This document shows, piece by piece, positions 53,586-62,347 of a DNA stretch of 64,000 bases (position 1 is its first letter; every line of letters begins with the position of its first letter). Made by a program: the position numbers and the translations under genes. Location: NCBI GenBank assembly GCA_964247385.1, contig CAXTUB010000003.1, forward strand, positions 124,001-188,000, in the 5' to 3' direction. Source of the DNA: TMP-86 sp964247385. Lineage in GTDB: Bacteria > Pseudomonadota > Gammaproteobacteria > Steroidobacterales > Steroidobacteraceae. The notes beneath the pieces are model-generated. The model was not told the origin of the DNA, made no database searches, and was given only the letters and a program-made list of their open reading frames with translations.

Positions 53586-55502
53586 GTGGCGGCCATCTCG
53601 ACGTCGCGTTTCTTGCTTGCCTGCGCCGTGTGCGCAGCCGTGGTCATTGGAGTGTATTCACGCTTCGTAGGGCTGGGTGTCTGGCCGTTCGGCGTCGATG
53701 AATTCTATATCTCACGCTCGATCGATCATGTGCTTGCCACGGGGCTGCCAAAATTCAGCTGCGGCGGCTACTACACGCGCGGACTTCTTTATCAGTATGC
53801 GGTCGCGCTATTGCGCATGTGCGGACTGTCGCCGGAACTGGCAGCGCGAGCTTTCAGCGCAGGCGCAAGCCTAGTCTCGCTCCCCGCTGCCTACCTGCTG
53901 ACTCGGCGTCTCGCCGGCCGTGCCGCGGCCTGGCTATGTGTCGCTTTGTTGTGCTTGTCCGTGTGGGAAATCGAAATGGCGCGCTTTGCGCGGATGTACA
54001 CGCTGTTTCAAGCTTTTTTCTGTTGGTATGCGGTGTGCTTTCTCTCCTATGTCGAGACGCGCAAGCGTTCCAGTCTTGCCGGCATGGTGGTGTTGTCTGC
54101 TCTCGGGGCGCTCAGCTGGGAGGGCGGCGTATTCATGGGAATCGCCAATCTCTTGCCTCCCTTCATCGGCAACCGCAAGGGTCGATTGCAGGCCAATGAT
54201 TGGATTTATCTGGGCTCGATGCTGGCCTTGCTAGGGTGTCTTTACGCGGCCACCATCGATCTGCGCGGCTTTGCCGAAGAGCCGGCTTCGATGCAAATCG
54301 TCGATGCCGATTCGACCGCGACGACGCCGACGCATGCGATGTCGCTCGCATGGGCTTTCGCGTTCATCGTGCCGGCCGCTCTTGCGGTACGTGCCGTCGT
54401 TGCGCTCTGGCCTTTGCGTACGCGCTGGCTCGTCGCCGGCGGGCTATTGGCGGCGCTCGCAGCCGCGATCTTGCATCAATTTCTCGTGTGCGGTTTTTTG
54501 CTGCTGATGCTACCGCTTCTGCAACTCATCGATCGCCGCGACTTCCGATCGCGCGCTGTGCAATGGCCGGTAGCCGCCATCATGGCCAGCGCCGCCTATT
54601 GGGCCGCTTACGCCTTTGCACATTCGCATTGGCAAGAGCCCAACGTTGCGGTGGGGCTCGCCCAACATCTCATCGGCTTTCCCAATGTATTGGAAGAAGT
54701 CGCCCGGCCTTGGGCGCGCAGTATTCCATGGATGGGTTTGTATTCAGGCGCACTCATCGCGGCTTTGACTATCGCGTGTTTGCAAACACCTTCACGCTGG
54801 CCGGATATACGAACGGGGCTCACCGCGCTGTTCACCCTTATTTTTGCCGTCGGTCTGAACAGCTCTGCGCGCATCGAGACTCGATACACGTTTTTCTTGT
54901 ACCCATTGCTCATGGCGCTGAGCATCGCCGCACTCTTTGTTGCCGCTCGCACGCTCCTTCGTGAGCCGCGCGCCGCGGCACTGGCGGCGAGCGCCACAAT
55001 GCTCATTCTTTTCGCAATCACCGAAGATTTTCGGCCAGCACATATTTTGCGCATCGACTCCGCGCGCGCGAACTTTCGCGAAGGTCTGCCGGTCAACACG
55101 CGGGATCATTACTACCCGCGCAGTGATGTGGGCGCCGCGGCCGCCTGGCTCAGAACGCACGTCGGACCCCGCGACCTCGTCATCACCGGGATCCCGAGTC
55201 TCGATCCGTACTATGGGAAAGTCGATTATTTCTATTTGGGAGATCGCGACCCGCGCTATGAGGCCTATGCATGCGATGCCGGCCGAATCGAGCGGTGGAC
55301 CGAGCATCGATTGCTATTCGGCACGGCAGCGCTAGACCGTGAGATCTCGAGCAACCACTCCGTATATCTCGTGCTGTATCACGATCAGTTGCCGGCGGTG
55401 CGGGCGTACGCGCAAGCGCACGGCTGGAAATCCACATTGCACATCGAAGCGCGGCCTGGCGCCGTGCCCATCTTGGAGATCAGCGCGGCACGCGGTGCGT
55501 AG
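53586..55502 (+). CDS. GT-C membrane glycosyltransferase with C-terminal soluble domain
   Basis: 638 residues from a GTG at 53586. FGVDEFYISRSIDHVLATG (Asp38-Glu39, the GT-C catalytic acid pair in the first periplasmic loop) and GGYYTRGLLYQYAVALL are followed by about twelve membrane helices. The last about 150 residues (from SARANFREG) form a periplasmic domain containing AAAWLRTHVGPRDLVITGIP, an AftB/ArnT-like C-terminal arrangement. It probably uses a polyprenyl-linked sugar; with an arabinose-type donor operon directly convergent to it, arabinose is one candidate. Confidence 0.8.
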   Translation: MAAISTSRFLLACAVCAAVVIGVYSRFVGLGVWPFGVDEFYISRSIDHVLATGLPKFSCGGYYTRGLLYQYAVALLRMCGLSPELAARAFSAGASLVSLPAAYLLTRRLAGRAAAWLCVALLCLSVWEIEMARFARMYTLFQAFFCWYAVCFLSYVETRKRSSLAGMVVLSALGALSWEGGVFMGIANLLPPFIGNRKGRLQANDWIYLGSMLALLGCLYAATIDLRGFAEEPASMQIVDADSTATTPTHAMSLAWAFAFIVPAALAVRAVVALWPLRTRWLVAGGLLAALAAAILHQFLVCGFLLLMLPLLQLIDRRDFRSRAVQWPVAAIMASAAYWAAYAFAHSHWQEPNVAVGLAQHLIGFPNVLEEVARPWARSIPWMGLYSGALIAALTIACLQTPSRWPDIRTGLTALFTLIFAVGLNSSARIETRYTFFLYPLLMALSIAALFVAARTLLREPRAAALAASATMLILFAITEDFRPAHILRIDSARANFREGLPVNTRDHYYPRSDVGAAAAWLRTHVGPRDLVITGIPSLDPYYGKVDYFYLGDRDPRYEAYACDAGRIERWTEHRLLFGTAALDREISSNHSVYLVLYHDQLPAVRAYAQAHGWKSTLHIEARPGAVPILEISAARGA

Positions 55503-55529
55503 AAACGCCGCTGCTCGCACGCCGCGCTT

Positions 55530-56285
55530 TTAAAAATTCAGCCGGTAGAGGAGCCTGTCGGGAAGGTGTTTGAGCAACGTCATGATCAGCCACCAAAATC
55601 GCGGCGCGTAATAAGTGCCGGACCGGCGCTTAGACACCCGCGAATCGATGACCTCAGCGATGAAACCCGGCGATGCCCACAAAATCCCTTTCTTCAAATG
55701 CGCCGTCATGGGGGTATCCACGAAGCCCGGCTTGATCGTGATCACCGCCACACCGAAGCCCAGCATTCGACCGGCGAGTCCTTGCGCGAACGTCGCCACC
55801 ATGGCTTTGGCTGAACCGTACACGTAGTTGCTTTTCCGCCCCACATCGCCAGCCACCGAGCCGATCACCGCGATCACGCCCGCATGCTGTGCGCTCATGT
55901 GTTCGGCAACCAAACTCAATATCTCCACGGTTGCGATGGCGTTCACGAGAAGGGCACGCCGAAGCGCTGCGACGTCGGTTTCGCAAGCCGATTGGCTCGG
56001 CAAATCCCCGTGAGCCACGAGACATAGATCGATGCGCTTTAAGGACTGAATGGTGGCCTCCAGCGGTGCGCGCCAATCAGCCGCTGCGGAGATTTCAAGC
56101 GCCGCGGTGTCAACCTTGGCGCCGCGAGCCGCCAAATCCTGCGCCACCAGAATCAATCGCGGCGCGCTGCGGGCCAAAAGGAAAAAATGCGTGCCGGCGC
56201 CCGCCCAGCGCCGAGCGCATGCTTCCGCAATGGCGCTGGTCGCACCGACGATCAATATGTTCCGATGTGTCGAGGCGTGACTCAT
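55530..56285 (-). CDS. dprE2: DprE2-like short-chain dehydrogenase (polyprenylphosphoryl-2-keto-pentose reductase)
   Basis: 251 residues: NAD-binding ILIVGATSAIAEACARRW, the catalytic triad in IGSVAGDVGR (Ser143) and YGSAK (Tyr156, Lys160), and a C-terminal VSKRRSGTYYAPRFWWLIM that is typical of DprE2. It reduces the 2-keto intermediate made by DprE1 to the arabino epimer, using NADH. The start ATG overlaps the DprE1 stop as ATGA, as expected for a complex-forming pair. Its last position in the five-gene operon completes a donor-lipid pathway. The family is well known from mycobacteria and less so from Proteobacteria. Confidence 0.9.
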   Translation of the reverse strand: MSHASTHRNILIVGATSAIAEACARRWAGAGTHFFLLARSAPRLILVAQDLAARGAKVDTAALEISAAADWRAPLEATIQSLKRIDLCLVAHGDLPSQSACETDVAALRRALLVNAIATVEILSLVAEHMSAQHAGVIAVIGSVAGDVGRKSNYVYGSAKAMVATFAQGLAGRMLGFGVAVITIKPGFVDTPMTAHLKKGILWASPGFIAEVIDSRVSKRRSGTYYAPRFWWLIMTLLKHLPDRLLYRLNF

Positions 56286-57607
56286 GGTGTGATTTGCAAA
56301 CGCTGCGCGAGCAACGACTCCATTCCGGGATCCAGGAAATTTTTGAAACGCGCGAGATTCGGATAGGTACGCTCCACACTGCCGCTGGGCGAGCAGGCAT
56401 CCTTCGCAAGATAGACGCGGCCGCCGGCCGCGGCCGCTGTTTCGTACAGCGCGCTGAGCAATGCGCGCGTCTTTTGTCCCAGATTCGGAAAATCCAGCGC
56501 AAGCGTCGTACCTGGCATGGGAAAAGACATCAGGCCGGGCGAGACTCGATCGCCAAAATTCTTCAAGACCGTGAGAAACGAGCCTTGCGCGCTCGAAGCG
56601 ATTTGCGCGAGCATGGACGAAATCGCGTCGCGGGCGTCAGCGCGCGGAACCACGCACTGAAACTGAAAAAATCCGCTTTTCCCATACAGCTTATTCCAAG
56701 CATGCACGGCGTCGAGTGGGTACAGCCAACGTGCAAAATGCACTTGGCGCCGCGCCGTCGAGTGCGCGCGCCGATAAATCGCATTGAATATCGACAACGT
56801 GGTTGCATTCACCGGTGACCATGACGGTGAAAATGGGACAGCTAATGCTTTGCTGCGGCTGGGATACTCGGCATCCTTTCGCGTTTGTGCCGCAGCGTGG
56901 TTAGCGACGCTGTAAATTCCCCTGCCGAGCGAACGGCCTTTGGCCAAACAATCGATCCAGGCGACTGAGTACTCGTGGCCCGCTGCTCGCTCGGCATCGA
57001 GCGCGAAGAATTCGTCGAGGTTCGCGAATCTGCGCGCATCGACGTCGAGCAATGGCGAGGAAATTTTACGGATGCGCACGGTTGCGCGGCTGATGGCGCC
57101 GGTGAGCCCCAGGCCGCCGATCGTCGCGGCGAACCACGGTGCGTTGTGCTGAGGGGAACAGACCAGCGTTACGCCATCCGTTCGAATCAATTCCAATTCC
57201 TGCACGTGGCAACCGAAAGTTCCTTCAGTGTGGTGGTTCTTTCCATGCACATCGTTGGCAATGGCGCCCCCCACCGTCAAGAGCGCGGTTCCGGGCGTCA
57301 CCGGCAGTGCAAATCCCAACGGCGCCAACCTGCGCTGGATGGAATCGATGCTTGCTCCGCACTCCGCCGTAACGCATTGCCGTTCAAGGTCGATATTCAG
57401 AATTCGATCGCAACGAAGCGCTTGGATGTAGTGCCCATCGGCATTCAGCGCTTGATCGCCATAACTTCGCAAGTTGCCGATCACGAGGCATTTTTTTGTT
57501 GCGCGATCTGCACCGGCGCACACCGATGCTGGCAAATCGCTCGAAAATGCCGGTAGATCGAGCTTCACCACTTCACTCGTAACGCCTCCCCAGGATCGCA
57601 GTAACAC
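56282..57607 (-). CDS. dprE1: DprE1-like FAD-dependent polyprenylphosphoryl-ribose oxidase
   Basis: 441 residues from a GTG at 57607, 1 bp after the upstream stop. Family landmarks are SWGG at the start, GNLRSYGDQALNADG (Tyr49, FAD contact), TVGGAIANDVHGKNHH (His121 region), ELELIRTDG, WNKLYGKSGFFQFQCVVP, FLTVLKNFG, SFPMPGTTLALDFP and VYLAKD (Lys402, aligned by eye with catalytic Lys418 of the Mycobacterium tuberculosis enzyme). It oxidises C2 of the ribose on the polyprenyl phosphate. The residue matching Cys387, target of benzothiazinones, appears to be Ala370, so this enzyme is predicted not to be trapped by those drugs. Confidence 0.92.
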   Translation of the reverse strand: MLLRSWGGVTSEVVKLDLPAFSSDLPASVCAGADRATKKCLVIGNLRSYGDQALNADGHYIQALRCDRILNIDLERQCVTAECGASIDSIQRRLAPLGFALPVTPGTALLTVGGAIANDVHGKNHHTEGTFGCHVQELELIRTDGVTLVCSPQHNAPWFAATIGGLGLTGAISRATVRIRKISSPLLDVDARRFANLDEFFALDAERAAGHEYSVAWIDCLAKGRSLGRGIYSVANHAAAQTRKDAEYPSRSKALAVPFSPSWSPVNATTLSIFNAIYRRAHSTARRQVHFARWLYPLDAVHAWNKLYGKSGFFQFQCVVPRADARDAISSMLAQIASSAQGSFLTVLKNFGDRVSPGLMSFPMPGTTLALDFPNLGQKTRALLSALYETAAAAGGRVYLAKDACSPSGSVERTYPNLARFKNFLDPGMESLLAQRLQITP

Positions 57608-57608
57608 G

Positions 57609-58577
57609 CTACGAATCGCCCTGCGCTGCGCGGATTCGCGGCATAGGAACAGCGGCACGAGAGGGCACGACGAGCGCGATGAGGCCGAGCAACATGGCAA
57701 ACCACAAGGTCGCCAAGCGGATGATCAACACCCCCGGAACTGCACGGCTCCAAGGCACCCCTGCAAGCTTCAGCAAGATCAACATGGTGGCTTCGGTTCC
57801 TCCGAGCCCGCCCGGAAGAAAGCTCACCGCGCCAGCCAACATCGAGAGCGCATAGATCGATACGGCCAGGTGCCAATCGATCGAGTGACCGAGCGCGCCC
57901 ATCAAGATCCACAGACTCCAGCATTCAGCTCCCCATGCCAGAACGCCCAGACCAAGACCGATGAGAAAGGCATCAGGCCGCAGGCACTGCCGCGCCTGCG
58001 TGCGCACATCGGCAAGCCTAAGCGCGAGCGCTTGGACCTTGCCGCTGCGCTTGCCGGCGACTCTCACTAAAAAATCGGTCAGCGCCGGCACGAAGAGCAG
58101 CGCCAATGCCAGGCAAATCAGTGCCACGCCGGCGCCAAGCGCCCAGCCTCCTTGCGGAACGAAATGCATGCCTGCGAACGACAGCAGCACGATGGCCACG
58201 AGATCGAGAATGCGTTCTGCAAAAAATGCCGCGATGCTCGTGTTCGCCGGAACCCCGAGACGCTGCAGCCAAAGGGTCCGAGCCAACTCGCCTGCCTTGC
58301 CTGGCGTTGCCGTCAACGCGAAGCCGCTCAGATAAATTTTGAGATTCTGAATCCAAGGCAGTGGGTGGCCCAATCGACTCAGATAAAAATGCCAGCGTAC
58401 GTAACGCAAGCCATAGTTGCACAAAGAAAGTAATGCGAGAGCCGCGAGAGTCTCGAATCCAATGAGCCGCATCGCAGAGGACACCTCTCGCCCGCCCGCG
58501 CATAAGACCGCCACCAAGTAGCCGCCCGCCGCCAACGCGGCAACGATCGAGATGCTCTTGATCCCGCGAAATGTCAT
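57609..58577 (-). CDS. Flippase-like integral membrane protein (LPG synthase TM family)
   Basis: 322 residues, about eight membrane helices, of the lysylphosphatidylglycerol-synthase transmembrane/UPF0104 family (PF03706). LRYVRWHFYLSRLGHPLPW, ATPGKAGELARTLWLQRLG, ERILDLVAIVLLSFAG and SFLPGGLGGTEATMLILL are its signatures. Members lack the aminoacyl-transfer domain and are often suspected of moving lipids or lipid-linked sugars. Here it lies between the UbiA-like gene and dprE1, coupled to the former by ATGA (ATG 58577; ATG 58592 is an alternative), so moving a polyprenyl-phosphate pentose is a reasonable guess. Confidence 0.85.
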   Translation of the reverse strand: MTFRGIKSISIVAALAAGGYLVAVLCAGGREVSSAMRLIGFETLAALALLSLCNYGLRYVRWHFYLSRLGHPLPWIQNLKIYLSGFALTATPGKAGELARTLWLQRLGVPANTSIAAFFAERILDLVAIVLLSFAGMHFVPQGGWALGAGVALICLALALLFVPALTDFLVRVAGKRSGKVQALALRLADVRTQARQCLRPDAFLIGLGLGVLAWGAECWSLWILMGALGHSIDWHLAVSIYALSMLAGAVSFLPGGLGGTEATMLILLKLAGVPWSRAVPGVLIIRLATLWFAMLLGLIALVVPSRAAVPMPRIRAAQGDS

Positions 58578-59473
58578 CGATTCAAAAGCCATATCGAAAC
58601 GACGACGTACACGGTTCCACAGAGCAATATTTGCTTATCCGTAAACACATCGCTGCTCGGATTCTCGCCCTTGTTGCGGCCGTGCAGAAGCAGCAAGTAG
58701 CGAAACAGCGCGAATAGCACAAAGGGCAGCGTGTAAATGAGTTTGTTGGTGTGATGAAGCGCAACGGTCTGCGGATCGAGCGTGTATAGCCCATAGCTCA
58801 AGGCGCTTCCGGTTGCAGTGATCGATAGGAATGTATCCAGCAGCGGCTGCGAGTAGTGCTGCAGCACTTGCCGGCGCGCATGCGAACCCGCGGCGTCTAC
58901 CCACTCCGCGCGGCGCTTTGCAAACCCCAAGAACAACGTCAGGAACATGCCGGTCAATATCAGCCATCCGCTGGGAGGAATGCGAATGCCCCAGGTGCCT
59001 GCAAGAATTCGCAACATGAATCCCGTGGCAATGCAAAAAACATCCAATACGGCGTAGTGCTTCAAGCGAACCGAGTACGCGACATTGATCGCGAAATAAA
59101 TCAGCACGATAAAGAGCACGCGCGGGTCAGCGAGCCAACCGAGTGCGCACGCACTTGCAAAACACAGCGCGGCAGCAATCCATCCTTGCGTCGGCGTCAC
59201 CGCGCCCGAGGCCAATGGCCGCAGGCGTTTGGTGGGATGGGCACGATCGGATTCGCGATCGAGCGAATCGTTCAGCACGTAGACGCTTGCGCCCATCAAG
59301 CAAAACGAAGCCACGGCAAGAGCCATCGAGCGCAGCGCGGGCAAATTGTGCAGTTGCGCTCCGAACACCACGCCAGCGCCGACGAAAACATTCTTGACCC
59401 ACTGTTTCGGCCGGAGCAGCCGGACGATGGCCGGCACGATCGGCTCGCTCTTCAATTGCTCGACAGCACTCAT
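58574..59473 (-). CDS. UbiA-family polyprenyl-phosphate phosphoribosyltransferase
   Basis: 299 residues, about nine membrane helices. RLLRPKQWVKNVFV near the start, the first metal-binding motif LNDSLDRESDRAHPTKRLRP (Asn68, Asp69, Asp72, Asp76) and RLKHYAVLDVFCIATGFMLR mark the decaprenyl-phosphate phosphoribosyltransferase branch (Rv3806c-like), not the ubiquinone branch. It should transfer 5-phosphoribose from PRPP to polyprenyl phosphate, the committed step of lipid-linked arabinose. The phosphatase that removes the 5-phosphate is not in the window. It is coupled by ATGA overlaps on both sides. Confidence 0.92.
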   Translation of the reverse strand: MSAVEQLKSEPIVPAIVRLLRPKQWVKNVFVGAGVVFGAQLHNLPALRSMALAVASFCLMGASVYVLNDSLDRESDRAHPTKRLRPLASGAVTPTQGWIAAALCFASACALGWLADPRVLFIVLIYFAINVAYSVRLKHYAVLDVFCIATGFMLRILAGTWGIRIPPSGWLILTGMFLTLFLGFAKRRAEWVDAAGSHARRQVLQHYSQPLLDTFLSITATGSALSYGLYTLDPQTVALHHTNKLIYTLPFVLFALFRYLLLLHGRNKGENPSSDVFTDKQILLCGTVYVVVSIWLLNR

Positions 59474-61359
59474 TGCTCTGCCTCCCCGAGCTTGTCTTCG
59501 GGCGGCGGATTGTTGTTGGCGCCGCTCGCAAGAAAATCGATCAATTGCTCCCGCTGTGCATCGCTCTCGATGCCGAGGAATTGCATCTTCGTGCCAGGAA
59601 CATATTCCTGCGGGTGAGTCAAAAATTGATCCAACCGCTTTCGGGTCCAGCGGCCGCCAAGTTTCCTCATGGCGCTGGAATACCGGTAGCCTACGTTGCT
59701 GGCGACCGGCCTGTTGACCACCTTGCGCAAATCCGGGCCGATGCCATTGGAAATTCCATCGCCAATCACGTGACAACCGGAGCAGGTTCGGAACACGGTC
59801 TCGCCGCCGCTGACGTCGTTGTCCGCTTCGACCTCGAGCAGCGCGCCCCGATCCGTCCAGATCATCAGCTGGCCCGCTGCGCCCGTTGTGAGATCCCGAA
59901 TTCGCCGGCCGATCGGCATCCGCTCGAGCATCGAGACATGCGCGTTGCGCACGCGCGCACGATAGATCGCGCCATCTTTGAGCGATGACACCAACAGATC
60001 GCCTTCCCACAATTTAAATTGTGGGCTGTGCATGACCTCGAGGCTCGACACTCCGATGGAAGGCACCCAGCTATAGAACGGCTCTGCGTAACCATCGTGC
60101 GACCCGGGAATCGGATCGCCCGGCCAGAAGTGCGCTCCGTATTCGGTGCCATAACTCACACGCGGCCACCCATAATTGCCTCCGCGTTCAATCAGGTTCA
60201 GCTCATCCCCACCTTGGGGCCCGTGCTCAGTAAGCCAAATCGCATGGGGTCCGTCGATGAATAGTCCTTGCGGATTTCGATGACCCATCGAGTACTGCTG
60301 ACTGGAAAAATCCTTGAGATCAATGAGAATGGTCTTGCCATAAGAGTTGGTCACATCCTGCGAGACGGTATCCCGTGCATTCACGCCATCATGCTCGTGA
60401 TCTCCGATAGCCACGAGCAGCTGGCTCGAGCCCAACATCGCAAGGCGCCCACCGATTTGAATGCCGCCGAAGTGAGCCAACGGCGCACTGGTATCCAGCT
60501 TGAAGCACGGCGAGGATTCGAAAATAGTCTTCCAAGACGCACCGTCGATCGATGCATGTAGGAGTTTGTCACTGTCCGCTTCGAGCATCGAAACCCGAAC
60601 CACGAAACATTTTTGCTCCGCTTTCCAATAGTGGTGGGTGGCGAACAATCTCGCGCGTGCGCCGAGATCCTGCACGAACAGATCCGCGGTGCGGAAATAC
60701 GTTACGTCTTCTTGATCGCCAAACGTGCGCTGGAAATCATGCCAGTTGATCGGCACCGGCGGCGCAAGCTCGCGCGCCGACAATACCTGACTCCCGGATG
60801 CTCGGCTGAGCAGAAACAGCCTGCCGACCCCGGTGGCCAAGATGAAATCGCCGCGAAAGGCTGCGACGGCGCCGCCAGTCGACGGAGACTGCGGGATCAG
60901 CGTGCGGTACTCGGTCACCTTCAATCCGTAAAGCGATGTATTCAGGCGCCAATGGCGTATCGCCGGCAGCATGTGCGGCTTGGTCATTGACGTGAATGGC
61001 AGGACCAGTCCCACTACTGCGGCAATTGCGAGAACGACTCCGCGCGCGCGTGGAGCCCCTCGGAGAATCACGGTGACGGTCGCGAGTGCGCCACCCCACA
61101 TGAGCTCTGCGAGCATGCCGCGATTTGGAAGCGCTCCACGAGCACCGAATGAAAATAAGACAGCCGGCGCAAATCCGACGACCAACGCGGTGATCAGTGT
61201 TTCTGGACCACTCGAGCGGCTGCGATGCTCGCGCCACAACAAGTAACTTGCGCAAAGCGCATAGCCAACGCCCAAGCACATCGCGAGCGTGCGTACATCA
61301 CCCGAGAGGCTTCGCAGCGGCGCCGGGACGAACAGCGCGACTCCAAAAGCCAATCCCAC
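59470..61359 (-). CDS. Membrane PQQ-type sugar dehydrogenase fused to cytochrome c
   Basis: At least 629 residues. About four to five N-terminal membrane helices (1-125) precede a six-bladed glucose/sorbosone dehydrogenase-like domain (about 150-510; GHRNPQGLFID at 359-369, EHGPQGGDELN at 378-388) and a C-terminal class I cytochrome c (CSGCH, haem Cys526/Cys529/His530, probable axial Met in GTKMQFLG). It would oxidise a sugar in the periplasm and pass electrons to the respiratory chain. The GTG at 61359 is the only standard start after the upstream in-frame stop, yet the hydrophobic stretch continues about 9 codons further upstream, so a non-standard start is possible. It is the first gene of the DprE operon. 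Confidence 0.85.
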   Translation of the reverse strand: MGLAFGVALFVPAPLRSLSGDVRTLAMCLGVGYALCASYLLWREHRSRSSGPETLITALVVGFAPAVLFSFGARGALPNRGMLAELMWGGALATVTVILRGAPRARGVVLAIAAVVGLVLPFTSMTKPHMLPAIRHWRLNTSLYGLKVTEYRTLIPQSPSTGGAVAAFRGDFILATGVGRLFLLSRASGSQVLSARELAPPVPINWHDFQRTFGDQEDVTYFRTADLFVQDLGARARLFATHHYWKAEQKCFVVRVSMLEADSDKLLHASIDGASWKTIFESSPCFKLDTSAPLAHFGGIQIGGRLAMLGSSQLLVAIGDHEHDGVNARDTVSQDVTNSYGKTILIDLKDFSSQQYSMGHRNPQGLFIDGPHAIWLTEHGPQGGDELNLIERGGNYGWPRVSYGTEYGAHFWPGDPIPGSHDGYAEPFYSWVPSIGVSSLEVMHSPQFKLWEGDLLVSSLKDGAIYRARVRNAHVSMLERMPIGRRIRDLTTGAAGQLMIWTDRGALLEVEADNDVSGGETVFRTCSGCHVIGDGISNGIGPDLRKVVNRPVASNVGYRYSSAMRKLGGRWTRKRLDQFLTHPQEYVPGTKMQFLGIESDAQREQLIDFLASGANNNPPPEDKLGEAEQ

Positions 61360-61708
61360 TGCACACAGCGCCTGCAGAAAAACCAGGAGAGCGACGTTCG
61401 ACGAAGAAATACCCTGCCCTGGGCCGGGCGGCTCCGGGCTAACCGCGTTGATAATATCGAGCTCCAGGAAAGGTCATTGAAGAATGCGGAGCCTCGTTGC
61501 TCGTGTCAAGGCAACGAGTGCATGCAGGGACGCAAAGTAAAACGACGTTTTTTTACTTAAACAGCGCGCATGTTCGGTGTCTTCATGCGGAAGGTCAGCA
61601 CGCCGCGGGAACCTACCTCATAATTTCGCTCGCGACTAAGCCCCACCTCGTGAGGAATCATGAGCGCGGTTCCTGATCGTCGCGAGTTCACCACGAGGCC
61701 TGCACATT
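61360..61708. other. Divergent intergenic region with several inverted repeats
   Basis: No gene is seen. There is a CTCGTTGC/GCAACGAG hairpin (61493-61500 with 61511-61518), an AAGTAAAA/TTTTACTT hairpin (61535-61542 with 61551-61558), and two interleaved repeats: CTCGCGAC (61629-61636) with GTCGCGAG (61679-61686), and CCTCGTG (61646-61652) with CACGAGG (61692-61698). The interleaving has pseudoknot topology and ends 10 bases before the TTG at 61709. Confidence 0.45.
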
Positions 61709-62347
61709 TTGAAATCACCCCCGCAGAAACAAGACTTCGCGCGCAAATATAAGGAAGAAGGTCAATCCAAGCTTTACGGCCGATTGATCGACAATTATTT
61801 CAAGGCGGTCGCCGATCTTTTCTCTCAGACCCGATTTTCGTCGGGCACCGATGCGGCTGCGGTGGAATTGGGCTGCGGCGAGGGGTTTTCCACGGCTCGG
61901 TTGCGTCAGCTGTTACCCGCGTCCATTCAGCTGCAGGCTTCGGAATATGTTGCAGAGCAGGTTTTCGAGGCACAGAAGCGCAATCCTGGAGTGAAGATCA
62001 TTCAGGAAAGCGTGTATGAGACCACCTACGCGGACGATTCGTTCGATCTCGTTTTTCTATTCGAAGTACTCGAGCACCTCGACGAGCCGCAGCGCGCGCT
62101 GCGCGAGCTAGCAAGAATTCTAAAGCCCGAGGGTTACCTGATCCTGGGTGTGCCGCGCGAGCCGATTTGGTGCGCGCTCAACATGGCGCGTGGAAAATAT
62201 CTTGCTCACTTCGGCAATACACCTGGGCATTTGAATCATTGGTCCTCGCTCGGGCTGCGGCGCTACATTGATCGGCATTTCGGCCCGGTCTTGTCTCATC
62301 GCATGCCTTTGCCTTGGACCCAGGTCCTCGCTCGAAAGCGCACATGA
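61709..62347 (+). CDS. Class I SAM-dependent methyltransferase (UbiE/COQ5-like)
   Basis: 212 residues from a TTG at 61709. Motif I AVELGCGEGFSTARL, the strand-4 region FDLVFLFEVLEHLDEP and ILKPEGYLILGVPREP are typical of Methyltransf_11/25 enzymes that act on glycan or lipid precursors in polysaccharide clusters. The end overlaps the GT-C gene as ATGA, so the two are translationally coupled. Possible roles are methyl capping of a chain or modification of the lipid-linked sugar. The substrate cannot be predicted. Confidence 0.85.
   Translation: MKSPPQKQDFARKYKEEGQSKLYGRLIDNYFKAVADLFSQTRFSSGTDAAAVELGCGEGFSTARLRQLLPASIQLQASEYVAEQVFEAQKRNPGVKIIQESVYETTYADDSFDLVFLFEVLEHLDEPQRALRELARILKPEGYLILGVPREPIWCALNMARGKYLAHFGNTPGHLNHWSSLGLRRYIDRHFGPVLSHRMPLPWTQVLARKRT

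Noticed and set aside
61528..61537. GGACGCAAAG on the plus strand, like the GEMM riboswitch signature
   Set aside because: No GAAA-capped hairpin precedes it, no matching 3' strand follows, and the flanking sequence forms unrelated hairpins, so the 10-base match looks accidental.
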